From the NCBI RefSeq assembly GCF_900059565.1, contig NZ_FIZW01000002.1, positions 620,001 through 684,000 of the forward strand: DNA of 64,000 bases. Direction: 5' to 3'. The notes under the pieces were generated by a model. That model did not search any database, had not been told where the DNA came from, and saw only the letters and a program-made list of their open reading frames with translations. Numbering within the stretch: position 1 is the first letter of the stretch; each line of letters opens with the position of its first letter. Source of the stretch: Murdochiella massiliensis (GTDB taxonomy: Bacteria > Bacillota > Clostridia > Tissierellales > Peptoniphilaceae). The translations under genes were made by a program, and so were the position numbers. Positions 56,839-64,000 of the stretch are shown one piece after another.

Positions 56839-57330
56839 CTATTTCTTTTCATAAGTAAAAACAACTGTCGCATTTCGTCCGCATAAGTCGCGTAGACTGA
56901 CCTCTTTCCCTCCCACAGTGAGGATGTGATCGGAAACCGTTCCGACGATATAGGACAGGTGTTTCATTGGCGTGTGGATGTTGGAGATGACGATCTCCCC
57001 GTTTTCTCCGGTGGAGAGCGTTTCTCCCTCATTCAATTCCGTTTCCACTCCGGCGCCGAATTCCGCAAAGCGCGTCTCTTCGGCATAAATCATGTCGTCT
57101 TCAATGCGGTACATATCGCTGTATGGCTTTTGATTGACCGAATGAATAAAGGTTACGGTAAAGGTATCTCCTTCCGCTATCGGATACCGGGCAAAGACCT
57201 TGCCCGTCTTTCCGCTCCGCAGGACCAGCTCATGTCCTGCGGAAGCGAAATACCCGACGAGAAGGAAGGCGACGGCAACGACAAACGCGAGAACCGCCGC
57301 CCAAAAAACATTTTTATGGCGTGAAGTCAT
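56839..57330 (-). CDS. DUF1850 protein of the TAXI-TRAP system
   Basis: A 163-aa protein with an N-terminal membrane helix (FWAAVLAFVVAVAFLLVGYF, about residues 9-28) and an extracytoplasmic domain (GDTFTVTFIHSVNQKPYSDMY, the DUF1850 hallmark). It is regularly encoded between a TAXI binding protein and the fused permease; its role in transport is unknown. It starts four bases after the binding-protein stop. Confidence 0.85.
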   Translation of the reverse strand: MTSRHKNVFWAAVLAFVVAVAFLLVGYFASAGHELVLRSGKTGKVFARYPIAEGDTFTVTFIHSVNQKPYSDMYRIEDDMIYAEETRFAEFGAGVETELNEGETLSTGENGEIVISNIHTPMKHLSYIVGTVSDHILTVGGKEVSLRDLCGRNATVVFTYEKK

Positions 57331-57333
57331 CGA

Positions 57334-58368
57334 TTATTTCATGACGCCAATTTCTTTGAAGTATTTCTCAGCGCCCGGATGGAACGGTACAGAGATGGCT
57401 TCAACGGCATAGTTCGGATCCAGCAATTTGCCCTTCGCATGGGATTCGCCAATCATATCTTTGTTGTCGAAAATACCCTTGACCAGGTTGTAAACAGCAT
57501 CTTCCGGAAGATCATTGCGGCAGATGATGGTCGCTTTAACGGCAACCGTCTGCACATCTGCGTCAACACCTTTGTAGGTGTTTGCCGGAATGGAGATGTC
57601 CGAATAGAACGGGAAGTCTTTCTTCAGCTGATCAGCATGTTCTTGGTCTACGGACAGAATGGAAATGTCATTCGTGGTGGCTAACTCGGTAATGGCAGTC
57701 GTCGGAGCACCGGCAACGCAGAAGAAAGCATCAATTTTGCCGTCTTTTAAGGCTTCCGCGGAGTCACCGAAGGACAGGTTATGCTTCGTGATGTCTTTAT
57801 TGATGTCAATGCCGTACGCAGCGAGGATCTGCGTTGCGTTGAACTCAACGCCCGATCCGGCATCACCGACAGAGACATTCTTTCCTTTGAGGTCCGCAAC
57901 CGAGGTCAAGCCCTTGGCACCGACGATCTGGCAGGTTTCCGGATACAACGCAGCAACAGCCGAAAAGCTCGTGATTGCGCCGTCTTCTTTGAAGAGGCTC
58001 TCGCCCTTCATCGCATAATCCATAACGTCGTTTTGCACAAAGCCGATTTGGGCTTCGTTGTCATCCAACGAGAAGATGTTCGCTTTGGATGCGCCGGTTG
58101 ACTGAACGGTCAATTTGACGTTCGGGACTTTTTCGCTGAACACGTTGGCAATGACGCCGCCGTAGGCATAGTACGTACCCGTGGATCCGCCGGTAGCAAA
58201 GTTCCAGTTGACTGCTTCACCAGTCGGTGCCGCCTTCGATTCCTCCATTGAGGATTCCGTACCTGCGGATTCTGCCGGTTTGGATTCTGCCGGTTTATCT
58301 CCGCCGCCGCAAGCAGTCAACGAAATCGCCAGGGCTAAAGTAAGTAAGATACTGAGTGTCTTTTTCAT
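57334..58368 (-). CDS. TAXI-family TRAP solute-binding lipoprotein
   Basis: A 344-aa extracytoplasmic binding protein. A lipoprotein signal (LTLALAISLTACGGG) and an Ala/Glu/Ser linker precede the TAXI domain, which shows FATGGSTGTYYAYGG at its start, KGKNVSVGDAGSGVEFNA, and GKIDAFFCVAGAPTTAI. Known TAXI proteins bind glutamate, 2-oxoglutarate or related acids. Its position beside the glutamate-fermentation cluster makes glutamate or a C4/C5 acid a fair guess. The start has GAAAGGAG upstream; two hairpins sit in the leader. Confidence 0.92.
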   Translation of the reverse strand: MKKTLSILLTLALAISLTACGGGDKPAESKPAESAGTESSMEESKAAPTGEAVNWNFATGGSTGTYYAYGGVIANVFSEKVPNVKLTVQSTGASKANIFSLDDNEAQIGFVQNDVMDYAMKGESLFKEDGAITSFSAVAALYPETCQIVGAKGLTSVADLKGKNVSVGDAGSGVEFNATQILAAYGIDINKDITKHNLSFGDSAEALKDGKIDAFFCVAGAPTTAITELATTNDISILSVDQEHADQLKKDFPFYSDISIPANTYKGVDADVQTVAVKATIICRNDLPEDAVYNLVKGIFDNKDMIGESHAKGKLLDPNYAVEAISVPFHPGAEKYFKEIGVMK

Positions 58369-58386
58369 TAGGGTCTCCTTTCAATA

Positions 58387-58425
58387 CTGTCTAAACAATA
58401 GACAGCTGCTGAGGACTCGGTCCTC
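58387..58425 (-). promoter_or_regulatory. Tandem hairpins in the TAXI-TRAP leader
   Basis: CTGTCTA/TAGACAG (7-bp stem, 58387-58405) and GAGGAC/GTCCTC (6-bp stem, 58411-58425) lie side by side 18-57 bp ahead of the binding-protein start. They could control translation or protect the 5' end of this abundant transcript. No known RNA family is recognised. Confidence 0.5.
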
Positions 58426-58633
58426 TTCTACTCCTTTATTCATTTCCGATCAACAGTTTTCCCAATAGCGGCTGAGCTGTACCGCAGGAACTGTTTTTTG
58501 TATAGTAGTCCTTACTCGTAACTAAGAATGATATCGTTTTCTCTTATGCGCAACCCCGGATAGGGCTGCCCACATTTCGCGAACATTACGTGGTCGAAAA
58601 AACGGAGTTCATCGTAAACAATGGCACATTCGT

Positions 58634-59746
58634 TTAGCCGAACATATTCAGCAGTAAGCCTGCTGCAACCGCCGATCCGATAACGCCGGCCACGTTCGGT
58701 CCCATGGCGTGCATGAGAAGGAAATTCGAGGGATCTTCTTTCTGCCCCACCTTTTGAACGACACGTGCAGCCATCGGAACAGCGGATACGCCCGCAGCGC
58801 CGATCAACGGGTTAATCTTTCCACCCGAAAGTTTACACATGATCTTGCCGAAAAGCACGCCGCCGGCCGTACCGATAGCAAAGGCTACAAGGCCCATAGC
58901 TAAAATACCCAGCGTCTGCGGTGTGAGAAAGTTTTCCGCGCGTGCGGTCGCACCGACCGTCGTACCTAAGAGAATCGTAACGGTGTACATGATGGTATCT
59001 TTAGCAGCCGTGACCAAATGTGGTACGACGCCGACTTCCTTGAACAGGTTGCCAAGCATCAGCATACCGATCAGCGGCCCCGCGGCGGGAACGATGAGCG
59101 TAACGACAATCGTTACGATAATCGGAAAGAGAATTTTCTCTCGTTTGGAAACCGGACGAAGCGTCGTCATCTTGATACGACGCTCTTCTTTCGTCGTCAG
59201 CGCCTTCATAATTGGCGGCTGAATGACCGGAACGAGCGCCATATAAGAATAGGCGGCAATCGCAATCGCGCCCAACAGATGAGGAGCCATGCGGCTGGTC
59301 AGGTACAATGCGGTCGGTCCATCCGCACCGCCGATGATGCCGATAGAACCCGCTTCCTGTGGATTAAAGCCCAACAGGATCGCGCCGGTAAAAGCGAAGA
59401 AAATACCCAGCTGTGCCGCAGCGCCCAAAAGTAAACTCTTGGGGTTCGCAATCAACGGAGAAAAATCCGTTGAAGCACCGACACCCAAGAAAATAAGCGG
59501 TGGATAAATACCTAAATGAACACCTTCATAAAGGAGATTCAACAGTCCTCCCTGATCCATCAATCCGGCCAGCGGCAGGTTCGCCAGCAACATACCGAAC
59601 GAAATAGGAATGAGAAGATATGGTTCATAGCCCTTGGCAATTGCCAAATAGAGAAATAGGCATGCAATACCGATCATGACGATCGAGCCAAAGTCAAGCG
59701 CCATAAACCCGCTGCTGTTGAAAAAAGATACAAGCATATCGATCAT
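58634..59746 (-). CDS. gcdB: Glutaconyl-CoA decarboxylase beta subunit (Na+ pump)
   Basis: A 370-aa integral membrane subunit of the sodium-translocating decarboxylase family (GcdB/OadB/MmdB). It has about 10 hydrophobic segments and the conserved motifs LIFLGVGASTDFSPLIANP, IGIIGGADGPTALYL (carboxybiotin/Na+ site) and INPLIGAAGVSAVPMAARV. It decarboxylates carboxybiotin on the carrier and exports Na+, conserving energy. It is the last gene of the cluster, 16 bp after the biotin carrier. Confidence 0.95.
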   Translation of the reverse strand: MIDMLVSFFNSSGFMALDFGSIVMIGIACLFLYLAIAKGYEPYLLIPISFGMLLANLPLAGLMDQGGLLNLLYEGVHLGIYPPLIFLGVGASTDFSPLIANPKSLLLGAAAQLGIFFAFTGAILLGFNPQEAGSIGIIGGADGPTALYLTSRMAPHLLGAIAIAAYSYMALVPVIQPPIMKALTTKEERRIKMTTLRPVSKREKILFPIIVTIVVTLIVPAAGPLIGMLMLGNLFKEVGVVPHLVTAAKDTIMYTVTILLGTTVGATARAENFLTPQTLGILAMGLVAFAIGTAGGVLFGKIMCKLSGGKINPLIGAAGVSAVPMAARVVQKVGQKEDPSNFLLMHAMGPNVAGVIGSAVAAGLLLNMFG

Positions 59747-59762
59747 AGAAGATCTCCTTACT

Positions 59763-60203
59763 TTACTTCAACGAGTAGAGCGCCTCACCGGTGTCAACGG
59801 TTTGTCCCTCCGTGACATAAATGGTGCCAATCACACCGTCACGCGGTGCGACAATTTCATTTTCCATCTTCATCGCTTCGAGGATGATCACGGTATCACC
59901 TGCGGCAACCTCGTCACCTTCATTGGCAACGATCTTCCAAATGTTGCCCTGCAGCGGAGCTTCCTGATCTTCGCCATCGCCGGCAACGTGCGGTTTCTTC
60001 TCTTCGACCGGCTTCGCTTCTGCAGCGGGTGCCGGCTTCGGTGTCTGCGGTGCGGCCGGAGCAGCGGGCGCTACAGGGGCAACCGGAGCAACCGGAGCAA
60101 ACGCCTGCGGTGCACGATAAACCGGACTTCCGGCGGCGCCAACTTCTTCCAGCGTCACTTCGTAGGTCTTCCCCTCGACGGTGACATGATATGTTTTCTG
60201 CAT
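59763..60203 (-). CDS. gcdC: Biotin carrier (gamma) subunit of glutaconyl-CoA decarboxylase
   Basis: A 146-aa carrier protein. An N-terminal 30 residues ([16 protein letters not shown]) are followed by a flexible Ala/Pro/Val hinge (about 34-70) and the biotinyl domain (about 76-146) with the biotinylated Lys in EAMKMEN (Lys112). It swings CO2 from the transferase (GcdA) to the membrane subunit (GcdB). It sits directly before gcdB. Confidence 0.95.
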   Translation of the reverse strand: MQKTYHVTVEGKTYEVTLEEVGAAGSPVYRAPQAFAPVAPVAPVAPAAPAAPQTPKPAPAAEAKPVEEKKPHVAGDGEDQEAPLQGNIWKIVANEGDEVAAGDTVIILEAMKMENEIVAPRDGVIGTIYVTEGQTVDTGEALYSLK

Positions 60204-60285
60204 AAATTTCTCCTTCCATAGTACCTGAATAAGTCCGTAGTACCTATAAGGTATTATCCATCAAAAAGCAAAAATCGTCCAGCAG

Positions 60286-61065
60286 CTATTTTCGCTTTGC
60301 CTTTGAATGCGCGTAAAGCGCAGCACCCAATGCACCCACATATTGAGACAGCGGAGAAGTGAATACCTCGTGCTCCAACTGATCCTGCAGGGCTTTTACG
60401 ACCCCTTCGTTCTGTGCAACACCGCCGGTCATGACGACGCGGTCACGAATCCCGACACGGCGTGCCAACCCGACGACACGGGCGGTGATGGCATAGTGAA
60501 TACCGTTGACAATATCTTCTTTCTTTTCACCAGTTGCCAGCTGACTGATCACCTCGGATTCGGCAAAAACCGTACAGGTGGAGCTGATCGCAATGCGTTT
60601 TGTGGATTTCTCGGCCAAGCCCGCCAAATCCGACACATCCACCTCCAAGATACCGGCCATGACATCCAAAAATCGTCCGGTGCCGGCGGCACATTTGTCG
60701 TTCATTTGAAAATTCACCATGGCGCCATTATCAATCTGAATCACCTTGACGTCCTGGCCACCGATGTCAATGACGGTGCGCACATCCGGAAACAGATAGT
60801 ATGCCCCCTTGGCATGACAACTCAGCTCGCTCATCTGCGCATCCGCACGCGAAAACGTATTGCGCCCATATCCGGTCGCTAAAATATAATCGAGCTGATC
60901 GGCCGAAAGATTTGCGGCATTCAAAACGCCTTCAAACGCGCGATCCGGTCCTGACGTGCCTGTACCTACCGCCACCTTAAAGGTGCCGACAATTTCGTCG
61001 GCATCCTTTAAGATAACCGCTTTACAGGCCGAAGAACCGATATCAATTCCCATTGTATAGGTCAC
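60286..61065 (-). CDS. hgdC: 2-Hydroxyglutaryl-CoA dehydratase activator
   Basis: A 259-aa ATP-dependent one-electron donor for HgdAB. It is an ASKHA ATPase with GIDIGSSACKAVIL at the start, VIDIGGQDVKVI and VMTGGVAQNEGV. The conserved Cys of DKCAAGTGRFLD and SSTCTVFAESE bind the [4Fe-4S] cluster at the dimer interface. The start is a GTG at 61065 with AAGGAG upstream. The activator is oxygen-labile in studied cases, which fits a strict anaerobe. Confidence 0.95.
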   Translation of the reverse strand: MTYTMGIDIGSSACKAVILKDADEIVGTFKVAVGTGTSGPDRAFEGVLNAANLSADQLDYILATGYGRNTFSRADAQMSELSCHAKGAYYLFPDVRTVIDIGGQDVKVIQIDNGAMVNFQMNDKCAAGTGRFLDVMAGILEVDVSDLAGLAEKSTKRIAISSTCTVFAESEVISQLATGEKKEDIVNGIHYAITARVVGLARRVGIRDRVVMTGGVAQNEGVVKALQDQLEHEVFTSPLSQYVGALGAALYAHSKAKRK

Positions 61066-61107
61066 GGTATCTCCTTACTGTTTTTTGCCTATTCCTCAAG
61101 TAAAGGT

Positions 61108-62265
61108 TTACGCCATTTCATCTGCAATTACGTCGGCAAAGGCCTGTAACGCAGTCTTGGCCTGACCGAAGTCGCGCATCTGATGGTCGATACCAAGGCG
61201 AATATGACGAATATTCTGTTTGTCCAACTCCTGACGGAGCGACGGATATTCCATCTCTTCCGGATCGCAGAAGTTCTGCATAAAGACCACAACGCCTTGC
61301 GCATGATACTCACGAACCAGATCGGCGACATGTTCAGCGCGGCGATTTTCCGCCGAGGCTTCATCGTAAAGAAGAACCGAATAGTCCAAATCCGCAAACT
61401 GCTGTGCCAAAGCGCGCATCGGATCCCCTTCTTCGGGAGCATCCGTGCGGAAGCTGCGGCTTTCATGTGCCACATCGTCCATAGCGATCGCGATTTGGTT
61501 GTCATCTAAAATTTGCAGCAGATCGGGGTTGTCACAAATAATGCCGGACGTTACAACGCGTACGCCCTTCCAATCGGATTTCGGCAACGCTTCCAACTCA
61601 TCATTCAGCGCTTTCAACGCTTCGGTGTATTCATCCTTCAGCATAAAATAGGAAGCTTTCAAGGCCGCACTGCGGTTGACCGCGGAAACGGCTTCGGGAT
61701 GTTCCCCTGCCAATTTGACAAAGCGACGACGCTCGGCACGACTTTGGTTGTATACCTTAATCGCATTCTTGAGCGCTTCATCGGTGATCTTTCCACCGGC
61801 GATTTCTTCTAACTGTTCTTTGACGTTGAGGTACTGAGAAATGGTGTATTGGATGCCGTATTCCGGACGGCGATTTTGCGGATGCGCCAGGAAAATGGTC
61901 GGCATTTTGCCAAGTTTTGCCATCGAAACACGAATATTCTGGCTCATCGGACGCAGCGTATCGCAGAGGGTCGTCATGATGACGCCATCTAAATCATCCA
62001 ACGTGCCGTCAAGCAGCATTTCCAAATCCAACTGAGCCAGTGAGCAATAGAAGGAAGCGCAATATTCTTTCGCTTCTTTGATATTCTTCTTATTCGTTCC
62101 CCACATGCCCATGGGAACCATACCGGCCGCAAAGACCAGTTCTTCCGGTGCATAGTACGGCATAACGCCGATTGCCTTTTTCCCCTGCGCTTTATAGGCC
62201 TTGAGCTGCTCGTCGGGATGATTGGCGACCTTGGCAAACGCTTCAAACTGTTGTTGCATGCTCAT
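61108..62265 (-). CDS. hgdB: 2-Hydroxyglutaryl-CoA dehydratase beta subunit
   Basis: A 385-aa subunit of the radical dehydratase component D. It matches the HgdB/FldC family: GVMPYYAPEELVFAAGMVPMGMWG near residue 32, CASFYCSLAQLDLEMLLDG, MTTLCDTLRPMSQN and the later QNFCDPEEMEYP with cluster-binding Cys. Together with HgdA it dehydrates (R)-2-hydroxyglutaryl-CoA to glutaconyl-CoA. It begins one base after the HgdA stop and is followed by hgdC. Confidence 0.95.
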   Translation of the reverse strand: MSMQQQFEAFAKVANHPDEQLKAYKAQGKKAIGVMPYYAPEELVFAAGMVPMGMWGTNKKNIKEAKEYCASFYCSLAQLDLEMLLDGTLDDLDGVIMTTLCDTLRPMSQNIRVSMAKLGKMPTIFLAHPQNRRPEYGIQYTISQYLNVKEQLEEIAGGKITDEALKNAIKVYNQSRAERRRFVKLAGEHPEAVSAVNRSAALKASYFMLKDEYTEALKALNDELEALPKSDWKGVRVVTSGIICDNPDLLQILDDNQIAIAMDDVAHESRSFRTDAPEEGDPMRALAQQFADLDYSVLLYDEASAENRRAEHVADLVREYHAQGVVVFMQNFCDPEEMEYPSLRQELDKQNIRHIRLGIDHQMRDFGQAKTALQAFADVIADEMA

Positions 62266-62266
62266 C

Positions 62267-63571
62267 TTAGTCCTCCTTCATCTTCGCACGACGATCGGCC
62301 ATGGCTTCCACCAAGCCCTGAACACGGGTTTCATATTGCGCGGCGTTAAAGTTGCGCGGATCCGCCTGGTCACCGTCAAAAGCGACGCAAGGAATGCCCA
62401 GCTGCTCCGTCCAACGGCGCTGCATTTCCGGCATATAGCCCGACCACGGTTTGCAACTGCGGTTGTAATGCACAAGCGCGCCATCCACCTTATTATCGCG
62501 GCAAAGTTTGGCACGCCACTCAACGCCTTCCTCAAGGCAAACGCTGTTCGGCGCTTTGCAGTACGCAGCACACATGCTGTCCAAATCATCATAGACGAAA
62601 CCGAATGCCGGTGCGTAAACAACGGCGGTGACGTTTAATCCATCCTTCTTTAACGGCTTAAAGAGGTCACGCAATGCCGGCCAGCACGGAATGCCTTCAA
62701 AGAGAATGCGATACTGTTCCTCAAACGGTGCCGTGGACTTTCCTTCCTGGCGATAGCGTTCCAGGTCAACCGCGAGTTGATTAAACGCTTCCGCCGTAGC
62801 TTTTTTGCCGCGTGCGGTGACGATGTCCGCCATATGATTGAACAGGTCGAATCCGGACATCGGCGATGGCACATATTTCTGGAAATCGCAGACTTTCAGC
62901 CATGCCTGAGAGGTACGGTTGGCATTGGCGCAAACTTCCTCAAATTTCTTCTCGTCAAACTTTTTGCCCGAGATTTTTTCCAGCTGCTTAATGGCATCCT
63001 GGAACTGTGCTTTGATGTAGTCGATGTTGTCCTGAGAAACGCCGACTTCGTTACGGTACGGAATATCGATCATGATCAGTGGAATATTGTGCATGCGCGC
63101 AATATTCTCATACCATTTGGTCATGCAGTTGCAGATATTGTTGCAGCAAAGCACAAAATCCGGCTCCGGTACGCGACGACTCTCATTGGTCGTCTCAACG
63201 CCGGCGGAGTACGCCAAGCTGATGCGCGCATAACCGCAAATATCGTTGTCAAAGCCCATGTTTTCGGCTTCCTGGCACATACGCTCACCGTCATGGCGTG
63301 CGGCAATGCCCGCTGCCTGGTTTTCGGGATACACGACTGCCAAATCGAAAACTTCAGCTAATTCGCACGGAAACTTCGAAGAAGACCAACCTACCGGGCG
63401 GCCCGCTTTTTTCGCGTCCCACGCCGCCTGATAGACGTTCGTTACGATGTCCTGCAACATTTTAACGCCGGGCAATACCTCTTTTTTCTTCTTCGGTGCA
63501 GCCGGAGCAGCGTCCGTCTTCGGTGCCTCCGTTACGGCTTTATCCTGTACCGTGTCTTTTTGTTCCGTCAC
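62267..63571 (-). CDS. hgdA: 2-Hydroxyglutaryl-CoA dehydratase alpha subunit
   Basis: A 434-aa subunit of component D. Conserved parts are GWSSSKFPCELAEVFDLAVVYPEN in pieces, FVLCCNNICNCMTKWYENIA, IDIPYRNE, and HYNRSCKPWSGYMPEMQRR, with Cys ligands for the iron-sulfur cluster. A 30-residue charged/Ala/Pro/Lys leader (APAAPKKKKEV) precedes the fold. The start is a GTG at 63571 (reading VTEQKDTVQ), chosen because AAGGAG lies six bases upstream; the ATG 60 bases earlier has none. Confidence 0.93.
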   Translation of the reverse strand: MTEQKDTVQDKAVTEAPKTDAAPAAPKKKKEVLPGVKMLQDIVTNVYQAAWDAKKAGRPVGWSSSKFPCELAEVFDLAVVYPENQAAGIAARHDGERMCQEAENMGFDNDICGYARISLAYSAGVETTNESRRVPEPDFVLCCNNICNCMTKWYENIARMHNIPLIMIDIPYRNEVGVSQDNIDYIKAQFQDAIKQLEKISGKKFDEKKFEEVCANANRTSQAWLKVCDFQKYVPSPMSGFDLFNHMADIVTARGKKATAEAFNQLAVDLERYRQEGKSTAPFEEQYRILFEGIPCWPALRDLFKPLKKDGLNVTAVVYAPAFGFVYDDLDSMCAAYCKAPNSVCLEEGVEWRAKLCRDNKVDGALVHYNRSCKPWSGYMPEMQRRWTEQLGIPCVAFDGDQADPRNFNAAQYETRVQGLVEAMADRRAKMKED

Positions 63572-63644
63572 TGTAATCTCCTTTCCTCCATCGGGAGATC
63601 GCGCCGCACCGAATCGAATCCGGCGCGGCACGAACTTCCTTTAT

Positions 63645-64000
63645 TTATTTCTGCAGCATATCAAAATCGCGAATGATGCGCGGAGTCATCATCTGATGCA
63701 TCGGGGCGATCGACAGCGGATTCTGATAATAGCTCTCGGTAAATGCCTGAATGTACGAACGGAGGTGAACCATGTTGACCACTTCATCGACAAGTCCCAA
63801 CTTCGCGCAATACTGCGGCGTCGATTTCTCCGTGTAATCATTGATTAGCTCATTCATCTTCTCAATCGTCGGATCAAGCGGGTTGCCTGCTTTCTGCTCT
63901 TTAACCAGGCGACGGCTGTACATCGCTGCAGCAGCAGTTTCACCGGTCATAACGTTCATCTCGGTCGCAGCTGTTCCCAGGGAGAAGACGTTCGACGTAT
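63645..64000 (-). CDS. gcdA: Glutaconyl-CoA decarboxylase alpha subunit (C-terminal part, runs off the window)
   Basis: The last 117 codons of a carboxyltransferase subunit; the gene enters from beyond base 64000. The translated end (NVFSLGTAATEMNVMTGETAAAAMYSRRLVKE) matches the C-terminus of GcdA, which moves the carboxyl group from glutaconyl-CoA to the biotin carrier. It leads the visible cluster gcdA-hgdA-hgdB-hgdC-gcdC-gcdB. A gap of about 70 bp separates it from hgdA. Confidence 0.9.
   Translation of the reverse strand, partial: TSNVFSLGTAATEMNVMTGETAAAAMYSRRLVKEQKAGNPLDPTIEKMNELINDYTEKSTPQYCAKLGLVDEVVNMVHLRSYIQAFTESYYQNPLSIAPMHQMMTPRIIRDFDMLQK

Overview
The window looks like a chromosomal segment of a strictly anaerobic, amino-acid-fermenting Gram-positive-type bacterium (Bacillota; a Peptoniphilaceae/Tissierellia-like or related clostridial lineage is my best inference). 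The grounds are a Na+-pumping glutaconyl-CoA decarboxylase and 2-hydroxyglutaryl-CoA dehydratase cluster (the hydroxyglutarate route of glutamate fermentation), a non-canonical [FeFe] hydrogenase, acetate kinase, the Bacillota gene order rpsF-ssb-rpsR / yybS-gdpP-rplI-dnaB, DnaI- and DnaD-type primosome proteins, CWB2 wall-anchoring repeats, and no outer-membrane genes. No tRNA, rRNA, IS element or prophage was seen. Most genes lie on the minus strand.

Layout. 1-5305 (minus): an operon of an unassigned 522-aa protein, a BrxD-like DUF2791 ATPase, an Lhr-like DExH helicase and the start of an ABC ATPase; it resembles part of a BREX or Ter-type DNA-processing module. 5457-7924 (plus): ddl-murF. 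7940-11519 (minus): serS-murG-two half-size chromate transporters. 11628-19148 (minus): yybS-gdpP-rplI-dnaB-dnaD-like-dnaI-nnrE. 20265-21317 (minus): rpsF-ssb-rpsR. 21739-25538: M16C peptidase, diverging from exonuclease III. 25532-33108 (minus): helicase-nuclease fusion, an ABC exporter with two membrane subunits, and a CAP/CWB2 surface protein. 33263-35006 (plus): polysaccharide deacetylase and QueT. 34947-37692 (minus): a GCS2 glutamate-cysteine ligase-like enzyme with a glutathionylspermidine-synthase-like ATP-grasp enzyme. 37837-47850: housekeeping genes (MBL, HAD, ackA, a sugar nucleotidyltransferase, AI-2E exporter, glmS) mixed with three little-known genes. 47896-50457 (minus): lipoprotein plus a permease-ATPase fusion of SsuABC type. 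50778-52555 (plus): [2Fe-2S] protein and [FeFe] hydrogenase. 52682-54463 (minus): Na/Pi cotransporter. 54767-58368 (minus): TAXI-type TRAP transporter with DUF1850. 58634-64000 (minus): gcdA'-hgdA-hgdB-hgdC-gcdC-gcdB.

Metabolic reading (inference): the TAXI-TRAP importer may bring in glutamate or a related acid. HgdABC then dehydrates 2-hydroxyglutaryl-CoA, GcdABC decarboxylates glutaconyl-CoA while exporting Na+, the hydrogenase disposes of electrons, and acetate kinase makes ATP.

The most unusual structure is non-coding. Between yybS and rpsR (19321-19987) is an array of palindromic modules (19, 21 or 30 bp) separated by spacers that are all exactly 23 bp and fall into four recurring classes. 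Six further intergenic sites carry short tandem arrays, each with its own private motif and a period of 7 to 23 bp; one of them starts immediately next to a promoter -10 box. This looks like a genome habit of this organism and is the part most worth following up.
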